Shown piece by piece: positions 56,680 through 64,000 of a stretch of 64,000 nt of DNA. A program made the position numbers and the translations under genes. Numbering within the stretch: the stretch's first letter is position 1; every line of letters begins with the position of its first letter. Below the pieces are notes generated by a model. That model had not been told where the DNA came from. It made no database searches and saw only the letters and a program-made list of their open reading frames with translations. This DNA is from Flavimaribacter sp039888615 (GTDB taxonomy: Bacteria; Pseudomonadota; Alphaproteobacteria; Rhizobiales; Rhizobiaceae), in NCBI GenBank assembly GCA_039888615.1, contig JBDQQS010000002.1. The stretch is one strand, 5' to 3'.

Positions 56680-57330
56680 TCAAGCAGAAATGTGGCGCAG
56701 GATCAGCTGCGTGACCTGGGGCCAGTCCGAGGCGAGGTGCACGTCTTCGCCGGGATCCGGCGCCATCGCGCGAAACGTGTCGTTCGCCATAAAGTTGATC
56801 GCCATGGAATGCGGGATGTGTTTCTTGACGGAATGCAGATTGTAGATCATGTCGTCGATCAGGATGACGGGATGCTCGCTATCCGCGTGAATTTGCCTGA
56901 TCAATTCGCCCTTTGAAGATTCGCTGGCGACGAGTGGATAATGCATGCCGAATTCATCCAGCAAGGCCCTTCGGGCAGCAAAGTATTTGGGCGGCATCGC
57001 CGATAGAAAAATGATGTCTGCGATGGTGGAGAGCCTTGCCAGCGAATCGACAACGCCGGCGGTCGGCGTCTGCCATTTCTGCTGTGCGGCGAAGAAAGCG
57101 TCCATCAGCGTCGACACAGTCCTGGACGGGGCCGCATTGCCACCTGCGATCGATACGACGTTGCCTGTCAGCTTGAAAGAGCGCGGAATCAGTTCGTAGC
57201 CGTTCTTTTGCAGAAAGGCGTTGAACGGATCGAGGAAGTTCAGCGCGACTTCGTCAACATCGCTGACGATGAGAGGCCGTTCTCCATCTAGGACTGGAAT
57301 GTCGATTTTTGGGTTTGGTCGCCTTGTCAC
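56680..57330 (-). CDS. HAD superfamily-like hydrolase, unknown substrate
   Basis: The 216-residue protein shows the four HAD motifs: nucleophile IVSDVDEVALNF near residue 22, Ser in FLSAMPP, Lys in SSKGEL and the acidic pair in ILIDDM. These suggest a phosphatase-type hydrolase; the substrate is unknown. The GTG start at 57330 overlaps the stop of the DUF3572 gene (GTGA), so the two are co-translated. A longer frame upstream is shared with that gene and is not used. Confidence 0.78.
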   Translation of the reverse strand: MTRRPNPKIDIPVLDGERPLIVSDVDEVALNFLDPFNAFLQKNGYELIPRSFKLTGNVVSIAGGNAAPSRTVSTLMDAFFAAQQKWQTPTAGVVDSLARLSTIADIIFLSAMPPKYFAARRALLDEFGMHYPLVASESSKGELIRQIHADSEHPVILIDDMIYNLHSVKKHIPHSMAINFMANDTFRAMAPDPGEDVHLASDWPQVTQLILRHISA

Positions 57331-57608
57331 GGATTTGCCCCCGGAGGAGGGCCGCCATTTTCCGAATACCATGCATTTACAATTGTTTGAGGGGAAATCT
57401 GACGATCCTCGCAATAGGCGAGAAGCGTCGGTTCATGGTTTGCCAGAAAATCGAATACACCTGCGGCGAAGCCCGGCTGGGCGGCAGCGTCGCGCAACGT
57501 TTCCGGTGTCAAACCGGACAATGCCCAAAACCGGGACATCATCTCCTCATCCGCGGAAATCCAGGTGAGGATATCCGCGCAGAGCGCCATTGACTGTTCG
57601 TTACCCAT
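57327..57608 (-). CDS. DUF3572 family protein
   Basis: The 93-residue protein is mostly helical, with ALCADILTWISADEEMMSRF near the start, LSGLTPETLRDAAAQPGFAAGVFDFLANHEPTLL in the middle (shown here as a region of residues 34-70), and an acidic-polar end. This is the DUF3572 family, typically found next to divK in Rhizobiales. Function is unknown. The ATG at 57608 is taken as start. It is divergent from divK across a 142-base gap. Confidence 0.82.
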   Translation of the reverse strand: MGNEQSMALCADILTWISADEEMMSRFWALSGLTPETLRDAAAQPGFAAGVFDFLANHEPTLLAYCEDRQISPQTIVNAWYSENGGPPPGANP

Positions 57609-57750
57609 GCACTGTGTCGACAAGTAGGCGAATTTGCATTTCCTCAACCTTGTTTGTCAAAACTTTGGTGTTTCGAGCAGAAATTAGTCCCGGGTGATCA
57701 ATTCCTGTAGGATCATGTCCTGGTGCGTAATAGAGAATACGGAGCGTTTT

Positions 57751-58122
57751 ATGCCCAAGCGTGTCATGATTGTCGAGGACAATGAGCTCAATATGAAGCT
57801 CTTTCGCGACCTGATCGAAGCTTCCGGATACGAGACAATACAGACGCGCAACGGACTCGACGTGCTGGACCTGGCGCGCCAGCATAAACCAGATCTTATT
57901 CTTATGGATATACAACTTCCAGAGGTATCGGGACTCGAAGTGACGAAGTGGCTCAAAGACGACGATGAGTTGCACACGATACCGGTTATTGCGGTAACGG
58001 CGTTCGCCATGAAAGGAGATGAAGAGCGCATAAGACAAGGCGGTTGCGAGGCCTACATGTCGAAACCGATTTCAGTACCCAGGTTTTTGGAAACAATTAA
58101 GAACTATCTCGGCGATTATTGA
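57751..58122 (+). CDS. divK: Cell-cycle response regulator DivK
   Basis: The 123-residue single-domain receiver has the phospho-acceptor Asp53 in LILMDIQLP, the acidic pocket in VEDNE, Thr in AVTAFAMKG and Lys in MSKPIS. In alphaproteobacteria DivK is phosphorylated by DivJ, dephosphorylated by PleC, and lowers CtrA activity via DivL and CckA. No output domain is present, as expected. pleD follows after 40 bases, the standard pair. Confidence 0.95.
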   Translation: MPKRVMIVEDNELNMKLFRDLIEASGYETIQTRNGLDVLDLARQHKPDLILMDIQLPEVSGLEVTKWLKDDDELHTIPVIAVTAFAMKGDEERIRQGGCEAYMSKPISVPRFLETIKNYLGDY

Positions 58123-58162
58123 CGAAACCACGCACGTCGCCGGATGGAACGGGAATATTGCC

Positions 58163-59533
58163 ATGACGGCGCGAATACTTGTTGTCGACGATATAGCTGC
58201 CAATCGCAAAATGTTGGCCACCAGGCTCCAGGCCGAATATTTCGAGGTGGAGACAGCGGCTGACGGCAGGCAGGCGATTGACATATGCACAACGTCGGCG
58301 GTCGATCTGGTGCTGCTTGACATCATGATGCCCGGTGTCGACGGCTATGAGGTCTGCCGGTTCATCAAATCGGATCCCCGCACCATGCATATTCCCGTCG
58401 TCATGATAACGGCGCTGGATCAGCTTCCGGATCGCGTGAAGGGGCTTCAGGCTGGCGCCGATGATTTTCTGAGCAAACCCGTCAACGAAACGCAACTCGT
58501 CGCCCGCGTCAAAAGCCTCGTCCGTTTAAAGACGATGACCGACGAACTCAGGGTGCGCGCCCAGACTGCGATGAATCTCGGCATCGAGAAATTCATCAAC
58601 TCCAATGCGGAGCTGGATTCGAGAAAGGGCCTGACTTTATTGGTATCGGAACGCGGTCTGTCGCGAACCAGGCTCAAGGCCGCGCTGCGCAAATTCGCCG
58701 ATGTCACTGAAGTCGCCGATCCGGGTGAAGCTCTGTCGACCGCGACTGGCGCGGATTTCGAACTGGTGATTGTCGACGCAAGGCTGGCCTCACACGATCC
58801 GCTGCGGCTGTGCTCGCAGTTGCGCTCCAATGAAACGACGCGTTTCATTCCGCTGCTGCTGATCTGCCAGGAAGGCGATGAAGGTCTTGTTCACAGGGCG
58901 CTTGACCTTGGCGTGAACGACTATCTTGTCGCTCCGGTCGATCCCAATGAGTTGATTGCGCGTTGCAGGACACAGTTCAAGCGTAAACGGTTCAATGATC
59001 ATCTGCGATCCAGCGTGCAGAATTCGATCACGCTCTCGGTCACGGATCCGCTGACCGGGCTCTATAATCGTCGCTACCTCGACAACCATTTGGAGACGTT
59101 GATCAGACGGGCGCAGGAACGGGGCAGGGCGTTGTCCATCATCATGCTGGATGTCGACCGCTTCAAGCTGATTAACGACGAACACGGCCATGACGCCGGT
59201 GACGCAGTGCTCTCGGAATTCGCAACACGCATACGCGGCGTCATTCGCGGCATCGATCTGTCCTGCCGGATTGGCGGGGAGGAGTTCGTAATCGTGCTTC
59301 CCGATACCTCCGCCGACGATGCGCGCATGATCGCCGAGCGTCTGAGACAGGCGATCGAAAATGCGCCGTTCCGGATCGGAAAGGAAGCGCCAAGGCCCAA
59401 TCTTACGGCTTCTTTCGGCGTTACGGGGCTCGTCGAGGGCGACAGCGCCGCCAGCCTGATCAAGCGCGCCGATACGGCGCTTCTGGCGGCAAAACGGGCA
59501 GGCCGCAACCTTGTGATTTCCAAGATGAGCTGA
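58163..59533 (+). CDS. pleD: Diguanylate cyclase response regulator PleD
   Basis: The 456-residue protein has two receiver domains and a GGDEF output domain. The first receiver has the acceptor Asp in LVLLDIMMPG and Lys in LSKPVN; the second (from about residue 155) is degenerate and serves dimerisation. The output domain has the active-site variant GGEEF within CRIGGEEFVIVLP, and VDRFKLINDEHGHDAGD upstream. It makes cyclic di-GMP when phosphorylated and controls the motile-to-sessile switch. Confidence 0.96.
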   Translation: MTARILVVDDIAANRKMLATRLQAEYFEVETAADGRQAIDICTTSAVDLVLLDIMMPGVDGYEVCRFIKSDPRTMHIPVVMITALDQLPDRVKGLQAGADDFLSKPVNETQLVARVKSLVRLKTMTDELRVRAQTAMNLGIEKFINSNAELDSRKGLTLLVSERGLSRTRLKAALRKFADVTEVADPGEALSTATGADFELVIVDARLASHDPLRLCSQLRSNETTRFIPLLLICQEGDEGLVHRALDLGVNDYLVAPVDPNELIARCRTQFKRKRFNDHLRSSVQNSITLSVTDPLTGLYNRRYLDNHLETLIRRAQERGRALSIIMLDVDRFKLINDEHGHDAGDAVLSEFATRIRGVIRGIDLSCRIGGEEFVIVLPDTSADDARMIAERLRQAIENAPFRIGKEAPRPNLTASFGVTGLVEGDSAASLIKRADTALLAAKRAGRNLVISKMS

Positions 59534-59675
59534 AGGACGCCGCCAGTGTCACGGAACTTTCAGGAACTGCGCCTATCATTCAGGATGTCTTGACTATTGA
59601 TGTCGCGCGACAGGTCGGTATTCGCACTACCGCATCCGTAAATTTACCATTTTTACGCATGCCGAAGCGAATCAG

Positions 59676-59761
59676 TTAAGAAATCGTTGATTTTTTTGCC
59701 GTGTTGAGCAAGAGTTGAGGCGATTGCAGTCTAAGACTGCCTCGCAAGCAGCAGACTGCTG
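59676..59761 (+). promoter_or_regulatory. Operator-like palindromes and CtrA-like box upstream of the pleD-rpmG RNA
   Basis: TTAA-N7-TTGA at 59676-59690 resembles the CtrA site TTAA-N7-TTAA at seven of eight positions; a GANTC methylation site overlaps its left edge (59669-59673). Further on, two perfect palindromes occur, GCAGTCTAAGACTGC (59726-59740) and CAGCAGACTGCTG (59749-59761), centred 22 bases apart, about two helical turns. The stretch 59534-59675 shows nothing else I can support. Confidence 0.35.
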
Positions 59762-59764
59762 AAC

Positions 59765-59918
59765 AATTCAGTTACCCCATGGTGCTCAGGTCCGCCGCAT
59801 CTCCTGGGTCGTGGGGTCGGCTGGTCGGTGTCCGGTTTGTGGCCTCCTCGTACCGCTGCCGGCGCCGACCGGCCCCCATATAAAAAGCCGCTTCTGAATT
59901 TCTGAAGCGGCTTTTTTT
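59765..59918 (+). ncRNA. Candidate small RNA between pleD and rpmG
   Basis: The sequence can fold into successive hairpins ending in a terminator. Stem 1 is CCCCA...TGGGG with inner CTCAGG/CCTGGG and an exposed loop TCCGCCGCATCT. Stem 2 pairs GGTCGGC with GCCGACC and exposes GGCCTCCTCG, an anti-Shine-Dalgarno-like CCTCCT. Stem 3 is the terminator at 59882. A stress-induced rhizobial sRNA acting on cell-cycle mRNAs (EcpR1) is known, and I recall it as lying in a comparable context, but I cannot confirm identity. The 5' end is uncertain. Confidence 0.55.
59882..59918. terminator. Bidirectional Rho-independent terminator between pleD/sRNA and rpmG
   Basis: AAAAAGCCGCTTC (59882-59894) and GAAGCGGCTTTTT (59904-59916) form a 13-bp stem with a nine-base loop. 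T-runs follow on both strands. It can end the plus-strand RNA and the minus-strand rpmG transcript. Confidence 0.92.
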
Positions 59919-59938
59919 ATCGACGTGTGGCGATGCCG

Positions 59939-60106
59939 CTACTTGATTTTGGCTTCTTTGAATTCGACGTGCTTCTTGACGACCGGGTCATACTTCGTCT
60001 TGACCATCTTTTCGGTCATCGTGCGGCTGTTCTTCTTTGCAACGTAGAAGTAGCCGGTGTCGGCAGTCGATACCAACTTGATCTTGATTGTTGTGGCTTT
60101 GGCCAT
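59939..60106 (-). CDS. rpmG: 50S ribosomal protein L33
   Basis: The 55-residue basic protein begins MAKATTIKIKLVSTADTGYF and continues with TKKNSR-type sequence (VAKKNSRTMTEKM) and a KYDPVVKKHVEF C terminus, as in bacterial L33. It is a large-subunit ribosomal protein near the E site. No CxxC zinc pairs are present, so it is the zinc-independent form. It ends 21 bases from the bidirectional terminator. Confidence 0.95.
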   Translation of the reverse strand: MAKATTIKIKLVSTADTGYFYVAKKNSRTMTEKMVKTKYDPVVKKHVEFKEAKIK

Positions 60107-60209
60107 TGTTCTGTCCGCTTTCTAAAAACGAAGCCGCAGGCAGCGTAACGCTCCGCGGCTGAAATCTGGCGGGATAACTACAAATGCCTGACGAAAAGTC
60201 AAGCTCTAT

Positions 60210-61400
60210 TCACCGCATGGGTCGGATTAGAATACGTCCCATCGAAAGCGCGATGTAGATCAGGAAGAAGAATGCAAGGCCATAGGCGAAGCCGTGCGGG
60301 CCCATCGCGCTGATCGAAGAGCCCAGAACTTGCGGCCCGATCATCATGCCGATGGAATAGCAAAAGATGAAAGCGGCGTTGGCCGAAGCAAGCTCGCCGC
60401 CGTGCAGCCGCGCTCCGAGATGGGCGAGGCCAACCGTGTACAGGCCTGCGACGACTGCGCCCCAGACGAACAGCACGGCGGCGAGCAGCCACCAGTGAAT
60501 TGAAAGGACCGGCAGCAAAAGGGCTCCCGCCAGGCCGACAACCGCAAAGAGCGTCAACAGGGATCGCCGATCACGGACGCGGTCGGACAGAATGCCAATC
60601 GGGATCTGGAATAGCACATTGCCAAGACCGATCATGGTCAGGAGCAGGGCGCCGTCGCCCTCGGTGAACCCGATCCTCAAGGAATACACCGGAAACAGCG
60701 CGAATCCGCCGGATTCGACAGCTCCGAACACAAAAACGGCCGCCGTTGCGGTTGGTGCGAGATACACATATTTGAAAAAGGGTCCGATGGAGCGACGCTC
60801 CAGCCGGGGGCTTTCGTTGCGCGCCATCAGCACAGGAATAGCCGAGGCGAGAATAATCGCGGAGCCGACCAGAAAAGGCACAATGCCTTCGCTTCCGAGA
60901 ATGGAAAACAGCATTGGCCCAAGGGCGAAACCGAGCGACAGCACGGTTGCGTAGAGCCCGAGAATGAAGCCGCGCCTGGATGGCGGCGCTGCTGTATTGA
61001 TCCAGAATTCTGAAAGCACGAACAGCAGTGTTATCGCGCCGTGGAAAGTGACGCGCAGCGGAAACCACATCCAGAAATGCGGGGCGAGATAGAAGCCGAT
61101 CGCCGACAGGGCCGCAATGACGACGCCGGCGAGCATGGTGTCGGCGACGCCGAAGCGCATGGCGATCGGCGTGCAGAATGGCGCTATAGCGAGCGAGGCT
61201 ATCCCGGCGACTGCTGAATTCAGCCCGATAAGCGAGGCCGAGACGCCTTCTTTCTCCAGAATGAAACTCAACAGCGGAAGCCCGAGCCCGAGCGCGATTC
61301 CGACAGCGCTGATCGATGCAATTGCGGCGCTGACTGGCAACCAGGCTATTGGTGCTTCGGCTTCGGCGATTGTGACAGTGTCGTGGGCCCGCGAGTCCAT
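60210..61400 (-). CDS. MFS transporter (12-helix, YcaD/sugar-efflux-like group)
   Basis: The 396-residue membrane protein has about 12 helices. Family features include the loop GILSDRVRDRRSLLTL between helices 8 and 9 and AAPPSRRGFILGLYATVLSLGFALGP at helices 4-5 (in two stretches around residues 118-142). Many such transporters export drugs or metabolites; the substrate is unknown. It follows the NUDIX gene by nine bases on the minus strand and probably belongs to the rnr operon. Confidence 0.83.
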   Translation of the reverse strand: MDSRAHDTVTIAEAEAPIAWLPVSAAIASISAVGIALGLGLPLLSFILEKEGVSASLIGLNSAVAGIASLAIAPFCTPIAMRFGVADTMLAGVVIAALSAIGFYLAPHFWMWFPLRVTFHGAITLLFVLSEFWINTAAPPSRRGFILGLYATVLSLGFALGPMLFSILGSEGIVPFLVGSAIILASAIPVLMARNESPRLERRSIGPFFKYVYLAPTATAAVFVFGAVESGGFALFPVYSLRIGFTEGDGALLLTMIGLGNVLFQIPIGILSDRVRDRRSLLTLFAVVGLAGALLLPVLSIHWWLLAAVLFVWGAVVAGLYTVGLAHLGARLHGGELASANAAFIFCYSIGMMIGPQVLGSSISAMGPHGFAYGLAFFFLIYIALSMGRILIRPMR

Positions 61401-61409
61401 GACGAGGCT

Positions 61410-62162
61410 CTAAAGAATTTCGCGGCTGCGCCGGCCATAGCGAGACTGATAGAAGGGAACAGGTCCGCCAAAGGGCAGAGCGGCGTCCCGCAGCATCGCC
61501 TGCCGCAAATCCTCGATAATTGCGAGGGTAATGCGCGGCATGCTCACCTCTTCCATCTCGGAAAACCGCACCCAGCGCAAGTCGATGAGTTCGTTGCTCG
61601 CCTCTGGCCTCGCATAGCCGATTTCATCCCGAAAACAGGCGAAAAAACGCGTGTCGAAACGCCGTTTCTGCCTGGGCGGCGTGATGGCCCGGGCGATATA
61701 GCGCAATTTGGATTGCATGGGAGCAAGGCCCCTGTCGGCGAAATCCTTCCAGACGCCGCGATTTATCGTGCGTCCCTCGGCGGCGATCAGAAGACCAACC
61801 TCCTCATAGGTTTCGCGTATTGCAGTCGTCGCCAGGGCCTGGGCCCGAACGGGGGAGGCGGGGCTCGGCATCTTCTGCAAAAGCTTGGCCGTCACCGTTT
61901 CTTCGAGATGGTTTGCTACCGGCACGCGCCCGTCATGCGGGTCACGGCGCCCCCCGGGAAACACGTAGAGATCGGGCATGAAGGCGTGCGCGACATGGCG
62001 CTTGCCCATCAGAACCGCTGGCTCGTCGCCGGACCGGTCAATGACAATCAGAGTCGCAGCGTCGGTCGGGCGCAGCAGCGGGTAGTCGCCGGCCCGTTTG
62101 CTGGCGTCGGCGTCCATGTCCACCTTGTTTGCGAAACGATTGGGAAATTCTGGCGTATCCAT
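61410..62162 (-). CDS. NUDIX hydrolase
   Basis: The 250-residue protein has a NUDIX core: VFPGGRRDPHDGR, then after an insert of about 30 residues the Nudix helix AIRETYEEVGLLI with the metal-binding Glu residues. The insert between the GG and RExxEE parts resembles the NUDT19-type subgroup, which acts on CoA or nucleoside diphosphate derivatives. The substrate cannot be told. The ATG at 62162 is preferred since earlier starts overlap the DUF983 gene. It lies in a minus-strand series after rnr and DUF983. Confidence 0.85.
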   Translation of the reverse strand: MDTPEFPNRFANKVDMDADASKRAGDYPLLRPTDAATLIVIDRSGDEPAVLMGKRHVAHAFMPDLYVFPGGRRDPHDGRVPVANHLEETVTAKLLQKMPSPASPVRAQALATTAIRETYEEVGLLIAAEGRTINRGVWKDFADRGLAPMQSKLRYIARAITPPRQKRRFDTRFFACFRDEIGYARPEASNELIDLRWVRFSEMEEVSMPRITLAIIEDLRQAMLRDAALPFGGPVPFYQSRYGRRSREIL

Positions 62163-62190
62163 ATTCAGGCCATGCCCCGTCACAGGCGTA

Positions 62191-62631
62191 CTATTCGTAC
62201 CTGTCCAAATCGGCGTCGGCGACCTCATCCGTTTCCCCGCCGAATCCATGCATATAGTTGGCCCATTGCATGCCTATGACAGCGCCTTTTACGGGCTGCA
62301 TCAGCGCAAGCGCCATGACGATTGTCATCGGCGCCCAGATCGCCAGATGCTGCCAGGTATTGAGAATCACAAGCTCCTCGAAGATCATGAAGGCGGCGAC
62401 AATGACATGGCCGGTTATGAAGATCACCAGGTATGGCGGCAGGTCGTCGGCGCGATGGTGATGCATCTCCTCGCCACAGCATTCGCAGCTATGCACGGGT
62501 TTGAGAAATGACTTGTACAGCCGCCCTTCGCCGCAATGCGGGCACCGTCCGAGCCAGCCTCTTTTCATAGCGCCCCAAAGGTCGCGTTTCTTCGGCGACG
62601 CTTCATCACCATATCTGATCTCAACCGACAT
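62191..62631 (-). CDS. DUF983 family membrane protein
   Basis: The 146-residue protein has an N-terminal zinc-ribbon-like part (GRCPHCGEGRLY and HSCECCGEEM) followed by two hydrophobic helices around residues 70-115. This is the DUF983 family, widespread in alphaproteobacteria next to rnr. Function is unknown. It starts five bases after the rnr stop, so the two are transcribed together. Confidence 0.88.
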   Translation of the reverse strand: MSVEIRYGDEASPKKRDLWGAMKRGWLGRCPHCGEGRLYKSFLKPVHSCECCGEEMHHHRADDLPPYLVIFITGHVIVAAFMIFEELVILNTWQHLAIWAPMTIVMALALMQPVKGAVIGMQWANYMHGFGGETDEVADADLDRYE

Positions 62632-62636
62632 TCCGT

Positions 62637-64000
62637 TTACCCCCTTCGCCGCCCGCGGCGAACGGAGCCGCGTTGCTTGCGAGTACTGCTGTTCGCTTTG
62701 TGAAAGGAGCGCGTCGCCGTCGGCAACTTGCGACCCTCACTCAGCATTTCAAAACGAAGCGCGCCCGCAAGGGGTATGGCTTCGGCCAGCCGCACTTCCA
62801 CGCGGTCACCCAACCGATATCCCATGCCGGACCTTTCTCCAACCATCGCCTGATGCGATTCGTCGTAGATATAGTAGTCCAGGCCGAGTGTGGAAACGGG
62901 TACAAAGCCGTCTGCGCCAAATTGAGGCAGGCTGACGAACAGACCCGATTTGGTTACGCCGGAAATTTGGCCGTTGAAAATCTCGCCCACCCGGTCAGCC
63001 AAGTGGTGGGCGATCAGCCGGTCGACCGTGTCGCGTTCGGCGGCCATGGCCCGGCGCTCGAAGGCTGAGATCTCCGCGGCGATCTCCTCCAGATTCTCTT
63101 CTTCCTTGGCTGTGACGCCGCCCTCGCCAAGCCCGTAAGCCGCAATCAGCGCGCGATGGACGATCAGATCGGCGTAGCGGCGGATTGGCGAGGTGAAATG
63201 CGCGTACTTCCTCAGATTAAGACCGAAATGGCCGATATTGTCAGGGCTGTAGACGGCCTGACTTTGCGAACGCAGCACCATTTCGCTGACCATCGTCTCA
63301 TAGGGCTTGTCGCGCGCGCCGGCCAGGATGCCGTTGAAACTGTTGGATCGCAGGTTTCCCTTGGACAGGGACATGTTCAGTGTTTTCAGGAATTCGCGCA
63401 GCGCCTCCTGCTTGGCGAGCGAAGGCGCGTCATGAATGCGGTAAATCAGCGGTTGGCGCTTGCGCTCAAGGCTTTCGGCCGCAGCGACATTCGCCTGGAT
63501 CATGAATTCCTCGATCAGACGGTGCGCATCCAGTCGGTCCGGAACGATCACATCGGCGACGCTGCCGTCGTCGTTCAGCCGGATCTTGCGTTCCGGCAGG
63601 TCGAGATCGAGCGGCTGTCGCCGGTCGCGTCCCTTTTTCAGCACGCCATAGGCATGCCAGAGCGGTTTCAGAACGCCGTCGAGAAGAGTTCCGGTCTTGT
63701 CGTCCGGATGGCCGTCGATGGCCTGCTGCGCCTGGGCGTAGGCGAGGCGCGCCGCGCTCTTCATCATGACGCGGTGAAATGTGTGTCCAATCTTTCTGCC
63801 GTCGTGAGTAAAAATCATCCGCACGGCGAGGGCGGGGCGGTCCACGCCTTCCTTCAGCGAACACAGATCGTTCGAGATGCGTTCCGGAAGCATCGGCACG
63901 ACCCGGTCCGGGAAATAGACCGAATTGCCGCGTTTGAAGGCCTCCCTGTCCAGGGCGGTGTCTGGACGGACATACCAGGCGACATCGGCGATCGCGACAT
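62637..64000 (-). CDS. rnr: Ribonuclease R, C-terminal part (gene continues past the window)
   Basis: The open frame enters from the right edge without a start. The visible part of about 454 residues covers most of the RNB catalytic domain, beginning VAIADVAWYVRPDTALDREA, with RGNSVYFPDRVVPMLPE and the later YAHFTSPIRRYADLIVHR signature. It is followed by an S1 RNA-binding domain (FNGQISGVTKSGLFVSL) and a basic tail. RNase R is a 3'-5' exonuclease that degrades structured RNA. The basic C terminus with RRGRRRG fits the family. Confidence 0.95.
   Translation of the reverse strand, partial: VAIADVAWYVRPDTALDREAFKRGNSVYFPDRVVPMLPERISNDLCSLKEGVDRPALAVRMIFTHDGRKIGHTFHRVMMKSAARLAYAQAQQAIDGHPDDKTGTLLDGVLKPLWHAYGVLKKGRDRRQPLDLDLPERKIRLNDDGSVADVIVPDRLDAHRLIEEFMIQANVAAAESLERKRQPLIYRIHDAPSLAKQEALREFLKTLNMSLSKGNLRSNSFNGILAGARDKPYETMVSEMVLRSQSQAVYSPDNIGHFGLNLRKYAHFTSPIRRYADLIVHRALIAAYGLGEGGVTAKEEENLEEIAAEISAFERRAMAAERDTVDRLIAHHLADRVGEIFNGQISGVTKSGLFVSLPQFGADGFVPVSTLGLDYYIYDESHQAMVGERSGMGYRLGDRVEVRLAEAIPLAGALRFEMLSEGRKLPTATRSFHKANSSTRKQRGSVRRGRRRG

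Overview
The window is a chromosomal segment of an alphaproteobacterium of the Rhizobiales (Hyphomicrobiales) type. The grounds are gene order and content: clpP-clpX-lon-hupB, a complete nuoA-N operon followed by birA, rnj, mce and a DUF1467 gene, proS-lolC/E-lolD-dnaE, divK-pleD-rpmG, the DUF3572 and DUF983 families, the aerobic cobalamin enzyme CobF, and a Rieske glycine-betaine-type demethylase pair. The DNA is GC-rich, genes are tightly packed, and ATGA/GTGA overlaps are common. I cannot fix the genus.

Layout. 1-6.8 kb: proteostasis genes (clpP end, clpX, lon) and HU, with an M24 peptidase and an Asp/Glu-racemase-family enzyme lodged between clpX and lon. 6.8-11.1 kb: three membrane transporters (NCS1, MATE, MFS). 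11.3-11.6 kb: divergent tRNA-Val(UAC) and tRNA-Asp(GUC). 12.1-17.5 kb: cobF, a cobalamin-binding-like protein, a clear cobalamin riboswitch, then a gbcA-like oxygenase gene broken by one in-frame TAA, an intact gbcB-like reductase, a small unknown gene and a ceramidase-family membrane protein. 17.7-33.3 kb: the respiratory complex I operon, which also carries a GFA-family gene and a small secreted protein. 33.3-36.4 kb: birA, RNase J, methylmalonyl-CoA epimerase and DUF1467.

36.4-46.2 kb is an accessory catabolic block: an RpiR-type regulator and amidase on the minus strand, divergent from a dipeptide-type ABC transporter, a secreted alpha/beta hydrolase and an M20 deacylase. It separates DUF1467 from proS. 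46.7-54.9 kb: proS, the Lol lipoprotein exporter, a 28-codon membrane peptide, dnaE and a quinone oxidoreductase. 54.97-55.3 kb: a 163-bp tandem duplication, each copy holding two different palindromes bounded by CTAG. 55.3-64 kb: dinB, a HAD-like gene, DUF3572, the cell-cycle regulators divK and pleD, a probable sRNA, rpmG, an MFS gene, a NUDIX gene, DUF983 and the end of rnr.

Points that stand out: the cobalamin riboswitch in front of a betaine-demethylase-type operon whose oxygenase gene carries a nonsense codon; the tandem double palindrome that supplies the dinB stop codon; the structured RNA between pleD and rpmG; an orphan minus-strand terminator upstream of proS; and the short membrane peptide with a strong ribosome binding site upstream of dnaE. 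I saw no CRISPR array, prophage, transposase gene or rRNA.
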